Made by a program: the position numbers and the translations under genes. From OMOG01 sp041485845 (GTDB lineage Bacteria > Acidobacteriota > Terriglobia > Bryobacterales > Bryobacteraceae): a stretch of 7,909 bases of DNA. Shown here in pieces: positions 1-5,424 of this stretch; the first letter of the stretch is position 1; each line of letters starts with the position of its first letter. The stretch is taken from contig JBGPKH010000425.1 of assembly GCA_041485845.1 (NCBI GenBank), forward strand, positions 1-7,909. Reading direction: 5' to 3'. The notes below the pieces were generated by a model that was given only the letters and a program-made list of their open reading frames with translations, searched no databases and was not told the origin of the DNA.

Positions 1-1
1 C

Positions 2-451
2 AAGAAGCGCGGCGTGGTGCAGATCAACTTCTCGTGCGACTTCCTCAACCCCGAGGTCGCCAAGGCCGGCGAGGCCACGGCAGACAAGCGGCGGGTGCTG
101 CGCGATCAGCTCGCCCAGAAGTACGCCAACGATCCCGACGGCATGCGCAAAGCCCAACAGGAAGCGCGGGCCGCCGTGGGCGGAAGCAGTCTCCGCGCCA
201 CCCTGGCCGACGTGGTGAAGCATATCAACCACGTGGTGGAGATCGCGGGCGTGGATGCGGTGGGGCTGGGCAGCGACTTCGACGGCATCGGCTGCGCGCC
301 CGAAGGCCTCGACAGCGTGGACCAGTGGCCCAACCTCACGCGCGCGCTGCTGGAACAGGGTTATAGCGCGGCCGAGATCCGCAAGATTTATGGCGGGAAC
401 ACCCTGAGGCTCATGTCCGAAGTCGAGCGCGTCTCCAGGTCGATGCGGTAG
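2..451 (+). CDS. Membrane dipeptidase (peptidase family M19), C-terminal part
   Basis: This is a partial gene, open at the left edge; 149 residues are visible. It matches the C-terminal third of M19 dipeptidases (renal dipeptidase family), zinc enzymes that hydrolyse dipeptides and some related amide bonds. Seen in the sequence: the opening GVVQINF strand, the HINHVVEIAGVD helix, the GSDFDG motif that lies near the substrate in the family, the NLTRALLEQGYS helix and the closing GGNTLR motif. The zinc ligands known from the family lie before this part, outside the window, so catalytic competence cannot be judged here. The first visible GTG codons are internal, not starts. The TAG stop lies inside the 3' end of the convergent radical SAM gene. 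Family assignment is confident; the natural substrate is unknown. Confidence 0.93.
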   Translation, partial: KKRGVVQINFSCDFLNPEVAKAGEATADKRRVLRDQLAQKYANDPDGMRKAQQEARAAVGGSSLRATLADVVKHINHVVEIAGVDAVGLGSDFDGIGCAPEGLDSVDQWPNLTRALLEQGYSAAEIRKIYGGNTLRLMSEVERVSRSMR

Positions 452-1851
452 GGGCCAGGGGCCGGGGTAACCGCTTCCTCGCGGTCGCGGCTCCGTAACA
501 CCGCCTCCAGCACCGGCCGCATGTGCGCCACGCGCTTGAGCCGCAGAACCAGGTCCCACAGCGGCTCGAACTTCTTCCATCCGGCGGCGTAGGCGAAATG
601 ACGCAGGCGTCCGGCCCAGCCGGGCTTGGTCATGGCGCCTTCGACGATCGCTGGCCAGCGGTAGAACTGGCGATAGGCGCGCCAGTAGCCTTCCTCCAGT
701 TGCGCCGGCGTCATCTTCGCCGGCCGGAACACGGTGTGGCGCGTGTCGTAGAGGTCCCAGTCGCAATGCAGTAGGCGGCCCTGGGCTTCCATGCGGCTGT
801 AGAGGGCTGTGCCCGGATAGGGTGTGAGAATGTGGAAGGTCGCGGTCTCGATGCCCTGCGCGATGCCCCATTCCACGGTGCGGTCGAAGACGCAGGGATG
901 GTCCTCGTCCATGCCGAAGACGAAGCTGCCGTTCACCATGATGCCGAGGGAGTGCAGGCGGCGGATGGCGGCGCCGTAATCGCGGTCCAGGTTCTGATAC
1001 TTGCGCTGCGCTTCGAGGCTCGCGCGGTTGGTGCTTTCGAATCCCACGAACAGGCTGCGCAGGCCGCAATCGGAGGCCTTTTCGAGCAGGCGCGGCTCGA
1101 GGCGGGTTTCCAGAATTGAATTCACCGTGCCCGCGGCCTGCCAGATGCGGCCCATGCCCTTCATGCCGTCGAACAGCGCCGCGGCGAAGCGCCGGTTGCC
1201 GAACAGGTGGTCGTCGAGGAAGTAGAGATGGCGTCCGGGCAGCCGCTCGATTTCGGCCAGTGCGTCGTCCACCGTCTGCGCATAGAACGAGCGGCCGCCT
1301 TGGAAGAACGCCTCCTTGTAGCAGAAGTCGCAGACGTGCGGGCAGCCGCGCGAGACCACGATGGAGTTGGGCACCAGGTAGAGATTGCGTTTGATGAGGT
1401 CGCGGCGGATGGGCGGCACGCCGGCCAGCGTCCGCTCCACGGAGTCGTAGCGGCGCTGCGGGTGGCCCGCGCGGAAGTCCGCCAGGAAGCGCGGCCATGT
1501 GTCTTCGCCCGGCCCGGTGAAGATGGCGTCGGCATGTTGTGCCGCCTCTTCCGGCAGCGACGTGACGTGGAGCCCGCCGAGCGCCACGAACGCCCCGCGG
1601 CGCCGGTAGGTATCGGCGATCTCGTAGGAGCGCCGCGCGCTGGTGATGTAGACCTCGATGGCCACCAGGTCGGGTGTGTCGCCGGTGCGGAGCCGCTCGA
1701 CGTGCTCGTCGGTGAGGATTGCGTGGTCTTCAGGCGCAAGGTAGGCGGCCAGGGTGGCGAGTCCCAGTGGCGGGAAGAGTGAATACTTGATGGGACGAAA
1801 CAGCGGGCTGGTGGCTTCGGTGAGTGCCGGGAGGATGAGCTTGACGAACAT
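388..1851 (-). CDS. B12-binding-domain radical SAM protein
   Basis: A 487-residue protein. Residues 1-130 look like a cobalamin-binding Rossmann domain: PPLGLATLAAYL at 27-38, GGLHVTSLPEEA at 92-103, and a GPGED turn at 113-117. The radical SAM core follows with the CxxxCxxC cluster motif at Cys170, Cys174 and Cys177 (RGCPHVCDFCY), then FVGFES at 268-273 and a PYPGT motif at 344-348. Such enzymes use a 4Fe-4S cluster and SAM, often with cobalamin, for methylation or rearrangement of lipids, cofactors or natural products. The substrate is not evident because no pathway gene is adjacent. I chose the ATG at 1851 because conserved sequence begins there and a TACAAT hexamer lies 7 bases upstream; a longer reading from 1950 adds 33 poorly conserved residues. 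The 3' end overlaps the dipeptidase gene by 64 bp. Confidence 0.9.
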   Translation of the reverse strand: MFVKLILPALTEATSPLFRPIKYSLFPPLGLATLAAYLAPEDHAILTDEHVERLRTGDTPDLVAIEVYITSARRSYEIADTYRRRGAFVALGGLHVTSLPEEAAQHADAIFTGPGEDTWPRFLADFRAGHPQRRYDSVERTLAGVPPIRRDLIKRNLYLVPNSIVVSRGCPHVCDFCYKEAFFQGGRSFYAQTVDDALAEIERLPGRHLYFLDDHLFGNRRFAAALFDGMKGMGRIWQAAGTVNSILETRLEPRLLEKASDCGLRSLFVGFESTNRASLEAQRKYQNLDRDYGAAIRRLHSLGIMVNGSFVFGMDEDHPCVFDRTVEWGIAQGIETATFHILTPYPGTALYSRMEAQGRLLHCDWDLYDTRHTVFRPAKMTPAQLEEGYWRAYRQFYRWPAIVEGAMTKPGWAGRLRHFAYAAGWKKFEPLWDLVLRLKRVAHMRPVLEAVLRSRDREEAVTPAPGPYRIDLETRSTSDMSLRVFPP

Positions 1852-1858
1852 GCTCTTT

Positions 1859-1887
1859 ATTGTAGAGTACTTTGCGTTATGGAACAA
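1859..1887 (-). promoter_or_regulatory. Promoter of the radical SAM gene, probably leaderless
   Basis: On the minus strand, TTGTTC (1887-1882) and TACAAT (1864-1859) are separated by 17 bases, the optimal sigma-70 spacing. The -10 matches 5 of 6 consensus bases and the -35 matches 3 of 6. Only seven bases separate the -10 from the ATG at 1851, so transcription would begin at or within a few bases of the start codon. An 8-bp palindrome CTGCGCAG (1888-1895) abuts the -35 and could be an operator or chance. Confidence 0.5.
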
Positions 1888-1940
1888 CTGCGCAGTCGGG
1901 CTCGGCTGCGCCCGTTTCGACGGCCGCTGGCGCGCCGTAT

Positions 1941-1964
1941 GGCGGGCCATGCCGCCGGCCCGCC
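1941..1964. terminator. GC-rich hairpin, possible terminator without T-tract
   Basis: GGCGGGCC (1941-1948) is perfectly complementary to GGCCCGCC (1957-1964), giving an 8-bp stem with an 8-base loop. It lies between the stop of the 200-residue minus-strand gene and the radical SAM promoter, where a terminator would be expected. No T-run follows on either strand, so classical intrinsic termination is not supported. A weaker 5-bp stem (GACCG/CGGTC, 2016-2034) lies nearer the stop. The rest of 1852-2068 holds no gene I can support. Confidence 0.25.
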
Positions 1965-2068
1965 GCAGTAACGCTTAGTAGGTCGCTTCGAAAGTTCGGC
2001 CACGTATTCCGCCAAGACCGCTCCCTTCACGGTCGGGGCCGAACCGGACCGGTGGAGAAACCGTGCGC

Positions 2069-2671
2069 TTAGTCCCCGATATCCAGCACGTCGAAGTGAA
2101 ACCGCTCCGGCGGGAACAGCGCCGGCGCCTGGGGCACCAGGTGCGACCACGTCTGGTACGCCGTGCCCGCCACCGTCGAGTTCAGATAGAACAGAAACTG
2201 GTTCGAAAAGCAGTCGATCGGCGGCGGCTGCCGGAAGGTGAGCCGCAAACCGACCGCCTTCTCCAACGCCACCCCGCGAGTCGGCACGTGCTTATCCATC
2301 AGCAGCGTCACGAAGCTCGCGCGGCTGGCGTGCGGCCACACGTCGGGATGCAGCAGCTTGCGCAGCGTCTCCTCGCATTCGAAGGTGATCTCGCATTGCC
2401 GGATCCACTCCAGAACCGAATCGCCCCACAACCAGTGCGAGAGCAAACCGCGGTACTGTTCGGTGAGCTGCATCGCCAGGTCGAACTTGCGCCGCTCCCG
2501 CATCTCCTGGTCGGCGTCGCTCTCGGCCAGCATGTCCTCGGCCTCGATCATCACCGAGGCCAAACCAGCCGTGTCTTCCTCGGGCGCGTGCTCCGCGGCG
2601 AAATGCACCAACAACGGGGGGAGCTCGTGTGTCTTGGTCCCGGGTATCTCAATGTAGCCTTGATCCTTCAT
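2069..2671 (-). CDS. Hypothetical protein, 200 residues, unrecognised
   Basis: I do not recognise this family. The start is well supported: GGGGAGG lies five bases before the ATG at 2671, a strong ribosome binding site, so the longer reading from 2734 is rejected. The protein looks soluble and mostly helical, with no signal peptide or membrane segment. Visible stretches are an acidic helix (EEDTAGLASVMIEAEDMLAE, 31-50), a charged helix (QEMRERRKFDLAMQL, 55-69), a tryptophan-rich patch (SHWLWGDSVLEWI, 78-90) and a short cysteine pair, Cys93 and Cys99. The C-terminus (from about 146) is richer in proline and aromatics and may be a beta region. It is transcribed alone, divergent from the ROK kinase, with a 9-bp repeat between the two. 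That the ORF is a real gene rests on the strong ribosome binding site and protein-like composition; function is unknown. Confidence 0.75.
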   Translation of the reverse strand: MKDQGYIEIPGTKTHELPPLLVHFAAEHAPEEDTAGLASVMIEAEDMLAESDADQEMRERRKFDLAMQLTEQYRGLLSHWLWGDSVLEWIRQCEITFECEETLRKLLHPDVWPHASRASFVTLLMDKHVPTRGVALEKAVGLRLTFRQPPPIDCFSNQFLFYLNSTVAGTAYQTWSHLVPQAPALFPPERFHFDVLDIGD

Positions 2672-2697
2672 ACTGGCCTCCCCTACTCTTATCGACG

Positions 2698-2717
2698 TAA
2701 AAGCCGCAAGCTTTTGT
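2698..2717. repeat. Short inverted repeat upstream of the 200-residue gene
   Basis: AAAAGC and GCTTTT flank a 5-base loop, forming a 6-bp stem within the intergenic region, about 30 bases upstream of the ATG at 2671. On the minus strand a TTGAAA hexamer lies just upstream of it, but I see no good -10 at the right distance. It could be an operator-like site or chance; this is the only locally AT-rich stretch in the region. Confidence 0.25.
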
Positions 2718-2794
2718 TTCAAGTTGTAGCACAAACGGTGCCAGTTCGAATTAAAAAAGCTTTAACCGTTAGCAAACAGGCGCGTTGGCTGCCA

Positions 2795-2876
2795 GCTCCG
2801 GCCTCCCCGGCCTCCCCGGCCGCTCCGGCCGCTCCGGCCGCTCCGGCCCGCTCCGGCCCCTCCGGCCTCCCCAGCC
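2795..2876. repeat. Tandem 9-bp GC-rich repeat, nine copies
   Basis: Nine consecutive units fit the pattern (g/t/c)c(t/c)CCGGCC: units begin at 2795, 2804, 2813, 2822, 2831, 2840, 2850, 2859 and 2868, with one extra base at 2849. Units 1, 4, 5, 6 and 7 are identical (GCTCCGGCC), and the last is degenerate (TCCCCAGCC). The array fills the space between the AT-rich promoter region of the minus-strand gene and the -10 hexamer of the ROK kinase, so it occupies the kinase's -35 region. The minus strand has several GG to GGGG runs. Reading through it would give a Ala/Pro/Ser-rich peptide, but nothing supports translation there. Confidence 0.85.
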
Positions 2877-2881
2877 CGCTG

Positions 2882-2890
2882 TGCTATGAT
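2882..2890 (+). promoter_or_regulatory. Extended -10 element of the ROK kinase gene
   Basis: TGCTATGAT fits the extended -10 pattern TGnTAtnAT, matching 5 of 6 bases in the hexamer at 2885-2890. There is no recognisable -35, since that position lies in the 9-bp repeat, which fits reliance on the extended element. Ten bases separate the hexamer from the ATG at 2901, so the start site would fall at about 2896-2900, giving a leaderless or nearly leaderless message. Confidence 0.5.
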
Positions 2891-2900
2891 GCCGGTTCAT

Positions 2901-3830
2901 ATGATCGAATACGCCATCGGGGTCGACCTCGGCGGTACCAATCTTCGCGCCGCCGCCATTGACCGCTCCGGGAAGATGATCGACAAGATCTCGGGCTCCA
3001 CCAACTTCGTCGAAGGCCGCGAGGCCGTCCTCCACGATATCGTTACGGCGATCCAGACGGTGCGCGACAAGCACGGCGCGGCCGGGCTGGCCGGAATCGG
3101 GGTCGGCGTGCCTGGATTCATCCGCATGAAGGAAGGTTTCATCACCGGCTCCAACAACCTGCCGTACCTCGAGAACTTCCCCGTGCGCGACGAAATCTCG
3201 CGGCGCCTGGGAGCGCGCGTGATCCTCGAGAACGACGCCAACGCCGCCGCCATGGGCGAGAAGTGGATCGGCGCGGGCCGCGACGTCGACGATCTCGTGC
3301 TCCTCACACTCGGCACCGGCATCGGGGGCGGAATCATTTCGGGCGGCCGTGTGTTGCGCGGCTTCGTGGGAATGGCCGGCGAGCTCGGCCACATGACCGT
3401 GGTCCCCAACGGCAACCCCTGCGGCTGCGGCAACCAGGGTTGCCTGGAGAAACACGCCTCGGCCACCGCCGTCACGGCCATGGCCCGGCTCATGCAATTG
3501 GGCGAAGACCTCACGTCCAAAGACGTCGACGAGCTCGCCCGCCAGAACAACGAGCAGGGCGAAAAAGCCCGCACCATCTTTCGAGTGATGGGTGAATCGC
3601 TGGGCGTTGCCCTGGCGACCCTGGTCAACACCTTCAACTTTCCACTGTATTTATTGAGTGGCGGCATGCTGCCCGCCTGGGAGTTCTTCGCGCCGCACAT
3701 GATGCGCGTCCTGGAACAGCGGTCCTTCACCTACCGCGTCACCAAGACCGAAACGCGCGTCGCCCAGGCCACGCTGGGCAACGAAGCGGGATTGTACGGA
3801 GCCGCCTGCCTGCCGTGGGTCGAAAAGTAG
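2901..3830 (+). CDS. ROK-family sugar kinase, glucokinase-like
   Basis: A 309-residue cytoplasmic kinase of usual ROK length, expected to phosphorylate a hexose with ATP at the entry to glycolysis or amino-sugar metabolism. Seen: the phosphate-binding DLGGTN near the N-terminus (9-14); the catalytic region ENDANAAA with the proposed base Asp112; the second phosphate loop GTGIGGG (138-144); the sugar-binding and zinc motif ELGH (161-164); the ROK zinc cluster CGCGNQGCLE with Cys174, Cys176 and Cys181 completing the site with His164; and LSGG (252-255) in the adenosine region. All key residues are present and there is no DNA-binding N-terminal domain, so this is an enzyme rather than an NagC/XylR-type repressor. 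Two upstream ATGs (2886, 2889) are in frame, but they overlap the -10 hexamer and lack a ribosome binding site, so ATG 2901 is preferred. Glucose is the default substrate; N-acetylglucosamine, mannose or fructose cannot be excluded. Confidence 0.93.
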   Translation: MIEYAIGVDLGGTNLRAAAIDRSGKMIDKISGSTNFVEGREAVLHDIVTAIQTVRDKHGAAGLAGIGVGVPGFIRMKEGFITGSNNLPYLENFPVRDEISRRLGARVILENDANAAAMGEKWIGAGRDVDDLVLLTLGTGIGGGIISGGRVLRGFVGMAGELGHMTVVPNGNPCGCGNQGCLEKHASATAVTAMARLMQLGEDLTSKDVDELARQNNEQGEKARTIFRVMGESLGVALATLVNTFNFPLYLLSGGMLPAWEFFAPHMMRVLEQRSFTYRVTKTETRVAQATLGNEAGLYGAACLPWVEK

Positions 3831-3901
3831 CCGGCGAGTTGGCGCGGGTGGGAGCCCTGACTGGGCGGAGGATCCCGGCTACCCTGGTCCCCGACACCCG
3901 T

Positions 3902-3942
3902 CCCGGCGGCTGGCGTGCCAAGGCATCATGGCCGCCGCCGGG
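3902..3942. terminator. Hairpin downstream of the ROK gene, possible terminator
   Basis: CCCGGCGGC (3902-3910) pairs perfectly with GCCGCCGGG (3934-3942). The 23-base loop contains a smaller TGCCAAGGCA stem. It starts about 70 bp after the ROK stop and ends before the SLATT promoter, a sensible place for termination. There is no T-run directly after it. A second small stem (GGAGC/GCTCC, 3941-3961) is followed by GTCTTTAATT, the nearest thing to a T-rich tail. The remaining intergenic DNA holds nothing else I can support. Confidence 0.3.
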
Positions 3943-3972
3943 AGCCGATTGGTTTCGCTCCGGAGTCTTTAA

Positions 3973-4000
3973 TTAACCCCGCCGGAAATTGATGTATCAT
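3973..4000 (+). promoter_or_regulatory. Promoter of the SLATT-like gene, probably leaderless
   Basis: TTAACC (3973-3978, 4 of 6 matches) and TATCAT (3995-4000, 5 of 6 matches) are 16 bases apart. The -10 hexamer lies nine bases before GTG 4010, which would place transcription initiation at or near that codon. The alternative is that translation starts at ATG 3992, with GGAA four to five bases upstream as a weak ribosome binding site, in which case the hexamer would be coding. Confidence 0.4.
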
Positions 4001-4009
4001 GCTGGAATC

Positions 4010-4930
4010 GTGGCAGACGCAAACCAAAAGAACATCCGGCCCGCCCAGGTGGTTGCCGACACATGGGACAGCGCCAACCCGGCCGAGTCTCTGGAGGCCG
4101 TTCGCAAAGCCGTAGAAGCCGAAGGGCAATCGGCGATCAACTGGTACTGGAAGGAAAAGCAGGCGAAGAGCATATTTTCACGGTGGATCCGTCTCCTCGC
4201 ATTCCTGTTCACCGCAGCCGCCGGCCTGGCGCCGATCGGTACGCAACTTTACAGGAATATCCGCGGCGCCGCGGGTAGTTTCGATTCCGGCCCTGTGGCG
4301 TCCTTGTGTGTTGGAATTGCCGCAGCGCTGCTGGGGCTCGACAAGGCGTTCGGCTACTCCAGCGGCTGGACGCGCTACGTATTGACCGCCACCTCCCTGA
4401 CCAAGCTGCTCCACGAGTTCCGCCTGGATTGGATTGCGCTGACGGCGGCCGCCGCGGCGCCTCCCACGGTAGAGCAGCAAGCCGCCATGATTCAGCGCGC
4501 CAAGGATTTCGTCTCCACCGTACAGGGCATGATCATGCAGGAAACCAAGGAATGGGCCACGGAATTCCAGAGCAACATGGCCCAGATGGAGAAGGACCTG
4601 AAAGGCCAGTTGGACTCGCTCAAGGCTCAGATGGAAAAGGCCGCCAAAGAGAAGGAGGCGGCGGCCCAACCGGGATCGATCGAACTGACGGTGACGAACG
4701 CCGACAAGAGCGACGGCTTCCAGTTCCACGTCGTCCTGGAAGGAACGTCGGGCCGGTTCGGCGATTCCGTCTCCAACGCCAAGGTCTGGACACGGATCGA
4801 TACGGTTCCCGGCCAATACAAGGTGACCATCGATGCGAAGGCCAAAGGCAACCCGGTCTCCACATCGACGGTAACCGCGGTGAAGCCCGGAGAAACCGCC
4901 AAACCTTCGGTAACCCTGCCGATCGCGTGA
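4010..4930 (+). CDS. SLATT-like two-TM protein with coiled coil and C-terminal beta-sandwich
   Basis: A 306-residue protein from GTG 4010 (312 from ATG 3992). Residues 25-145 have the layout of the SLATT superfamily: an amphipathic helix ending in INWYWKEKQAK, a hydrophobic segment (about 60-79), a short linker, a second hydrophobic segment (about 95-110), then a cytoplasmic helix containing the SGWTRYVLTATSLTKLLHEF stretch. SLATT proteins are predicted pore-forming effectors usually paired with nucleotide sensors in bacterial conflict systems. Residues 177-217 form a charged coiled coil (MEKDLKGQLDSLKAQMEK within it). From 222 to the end the pattern alternates like an Ig-type beta-sandwich, with VPGQYKVTI resembling carboxypeptidase-regulatory or PEGA-like folds. 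No sensor, cyclase or SLOG gene is adjacent. The membrane topology and coiled coil are visible in the sequence; the SLATT assignment is by pattern and not certain, and a structural membrane protein is the main alternative. Confidence 0.72.
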   Translation: MADANQKNIRPAQVVADTWDSANPAESLEAVRKAVEAEGQSAINWYWKEKQAKSIFSRWIRLLAFLFTAAAGLAPIGTQLYRNIRGAAGSFDSGPVASLCVGIAAALLGLDKAFGYSSGWTRYVLTATSLTKLLHEFRLDWIALTAAAAAPPTVEQQAAMIQRAKDFVSTVQGMIMQETKEWATEFQSNMAQMEKDLKGQLDSLKAQMEKAAKEKEAAAQPGSIELTVTNADKSDGFQFHVVLEGTSGRFGDSVSNAKVWTRIDTVPGQYKVTIDAKAKGNPVSTSTVTAVKPGETAKPSVTLPIA

Positions 4931-4974
4931 GGGACGCGCATTGGTCCATCTAAGGGAAGCCCCGCGTTTGGAAC

Positions 4975-4980
4975 TATGAT
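4975..4980 (+). promoter_or_regulatory. -10 hexamer upstream of hypC
   Basis: TATGAT lies exactly ten bases before the TTG at 4991, the same hexamer and spacing as at the ROK kinase; the two sites share the 8-mer CTATGATG. No convincing -35 is present. The overlapping ATGs (4976, 4979) are in frame with hypC but would add five or six residues ahead of the cysteine that must be N-terminal. Confidence 0.4.
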
Positions 4981-4990
4981 GGAGTTGCCA

Positions 4991-5341
4991 TTGTGTCTCG
5001 CCATACCGGGAAAGATCGTCGAGTTTCACGAGAGGGACGGAGTCCGTATGTCCAAGGTCGATTTCGGCGGCATCACGCGTTAAGCCTGTCTGGAGTATCT
5101 TCCCGAAGTACAACTCGGCGGCCATGTCCTGGTGCGCGTGGGCTTCGCCATTAGCAAGGTGGACGAACAGGAAGCCGCCCGAACCTACCAGTACCTGGCG
5201 GAAATGGACCGGCTCGCCGAAGTGAATTCGCCCGACATCGACTCCAACGGACCGGAGGGCGGACCATGGAAGCCATGCGCGCCACGCCCGAAGGCCGCGA
5301 CCCGTTCAACGAACAACTCCCAGGCATCTGCTGGCTGCTAG
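4991..5341 (+). pseudogene. hypC: hypC, [NiFe]-hydrogenase maturation chaperone, interrupted by TAA
   Basis: HypC is a small chaperone that, with HypD, carries the Fe(CN)2CO group to the large subunit of [NiFe]-hydrogenase. The reading begins MCLAIPGKIVEF, the family signature with the metal-binding Cys2, and reaches SKVDFGGITR. It is then cut by TAA at 5081-5083, where relatives commonly have Glu, so one G-to-T change of GAA explains it. In the same frame the family continues as ACLEYLPEV, then VLVRVGFAISKVDEQEAARTY, up to about 5225. The Arg codon at 5135-5137 replaces the histidine (His51 in E. coli HypC) that pairs with Cys2 in iron binding. After the domain the frame runs on with no HypC similarity to TAG 5339-5341. 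TTG 4991 is chosen as start because it alone makes the cysteine residue 2. No other hyp or hydrogenase gene is present. Two functional lesions support decay, though a sequencing error at 5081 is possible. Confidence 0.85.
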
Positions 5342-5424
5342 CGTGGCTCGACCGCTCGCTCACGCGCGCGCCGCAGAAGCGACGGTCTCCGGCGCACGCC
5401 GGCGGAGCGGCGTTCACACCGTGA
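5266..5424 (+). CDS. Small ORF, 52 residues, possible gene remnant
   Basis: The ATG at 5266 has a strong ribosome binding site, GGAGGG, six bases upstream. The first 37 residues look protein-like (EGRDPFNEQLPGICWLLAWL, then DRSLTRAP), with an amphipathic helix; the last 15 or so are low-complexity and basic, as if out of frame or running into non-coding DNA. It overlaps the tail of the broken hypC reading in another frame and its stop overlaps the convergent minus-strand gene by 11 bp. It does not resemble HypD, the usual neighbour of HypC. The helix faintly recalls N-terminal regions of some large AAA ATPases, but this is only an impression. It may be a small gene or the truncated 5' end of a lost one. 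Confidence 0.35.
   Translation: MEAMRATPEGRDPFNEQLPGICWLLAWLDRSLTRAPQKRRSPAHAGGAAFTP
5387..5407. terminator. GC hairpin between convergent genes
   Basis: CCGGC and GCCGG (5389-5393 and 5398-5402) form a tight stem with a 4-base loop; alternatively CTCCG and CGGAG (5387-5391 and 5403-5407) pair as an outer stem. It lies seven bases beyond the stop of the minus-strand 324-residue gene, well placed to end that transcript. No T-run follows. It overlaps the small ORF on the plus strand. Confidence 0.3.

Noticed and set aside
1852..1950. Upstream extension of the radical SAM protein to 1950
   Set aside because: The added 33 residues are basic and low in similarity, and a 17-bp-spaced promoter with its -10 at 1859-1864 lies inside this stretch.
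2016..2034. GACCG/CGGTC stem as terminator of the 200-residue gene
   Set aside because: Only five base pairs with a 9-base loop and two T residues after it; too weak to call.
2795..2876. CRISPR-like array
   Set aside because: Units are 9 bp and directly adjacent, with no spacers and no cas genes.
2769..3497. 242-codon minus-strand frame through the ROK gene and the 9-bp repeat
   Set aside because: The plus strand encodes every ROK motif here. The minus reading is Arg/Pro/Gly-rich where it crosses the repeat and has no ribosome binding site.
4931..4974. Terminator between the SLATT-like gene and hypC
   Set aside because: No stem of useful length and no T-run is present in this short gap.
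5081..5083. Programmed recoding of the hypC stop
   Set aside because: The codon is TAA, not the TGA or TAG used for selenocysteine or pyrrolysine, and the metal-ligand histidine is also lost downstream.
4178..5125. 315-codon minus-strand frame opposite the SLATT-like gene and hypC
   Set aside because: It is antisense to recognisable HypC sequence and to a coherent TM/coiled-coil protein. It has no domain signature of its own.
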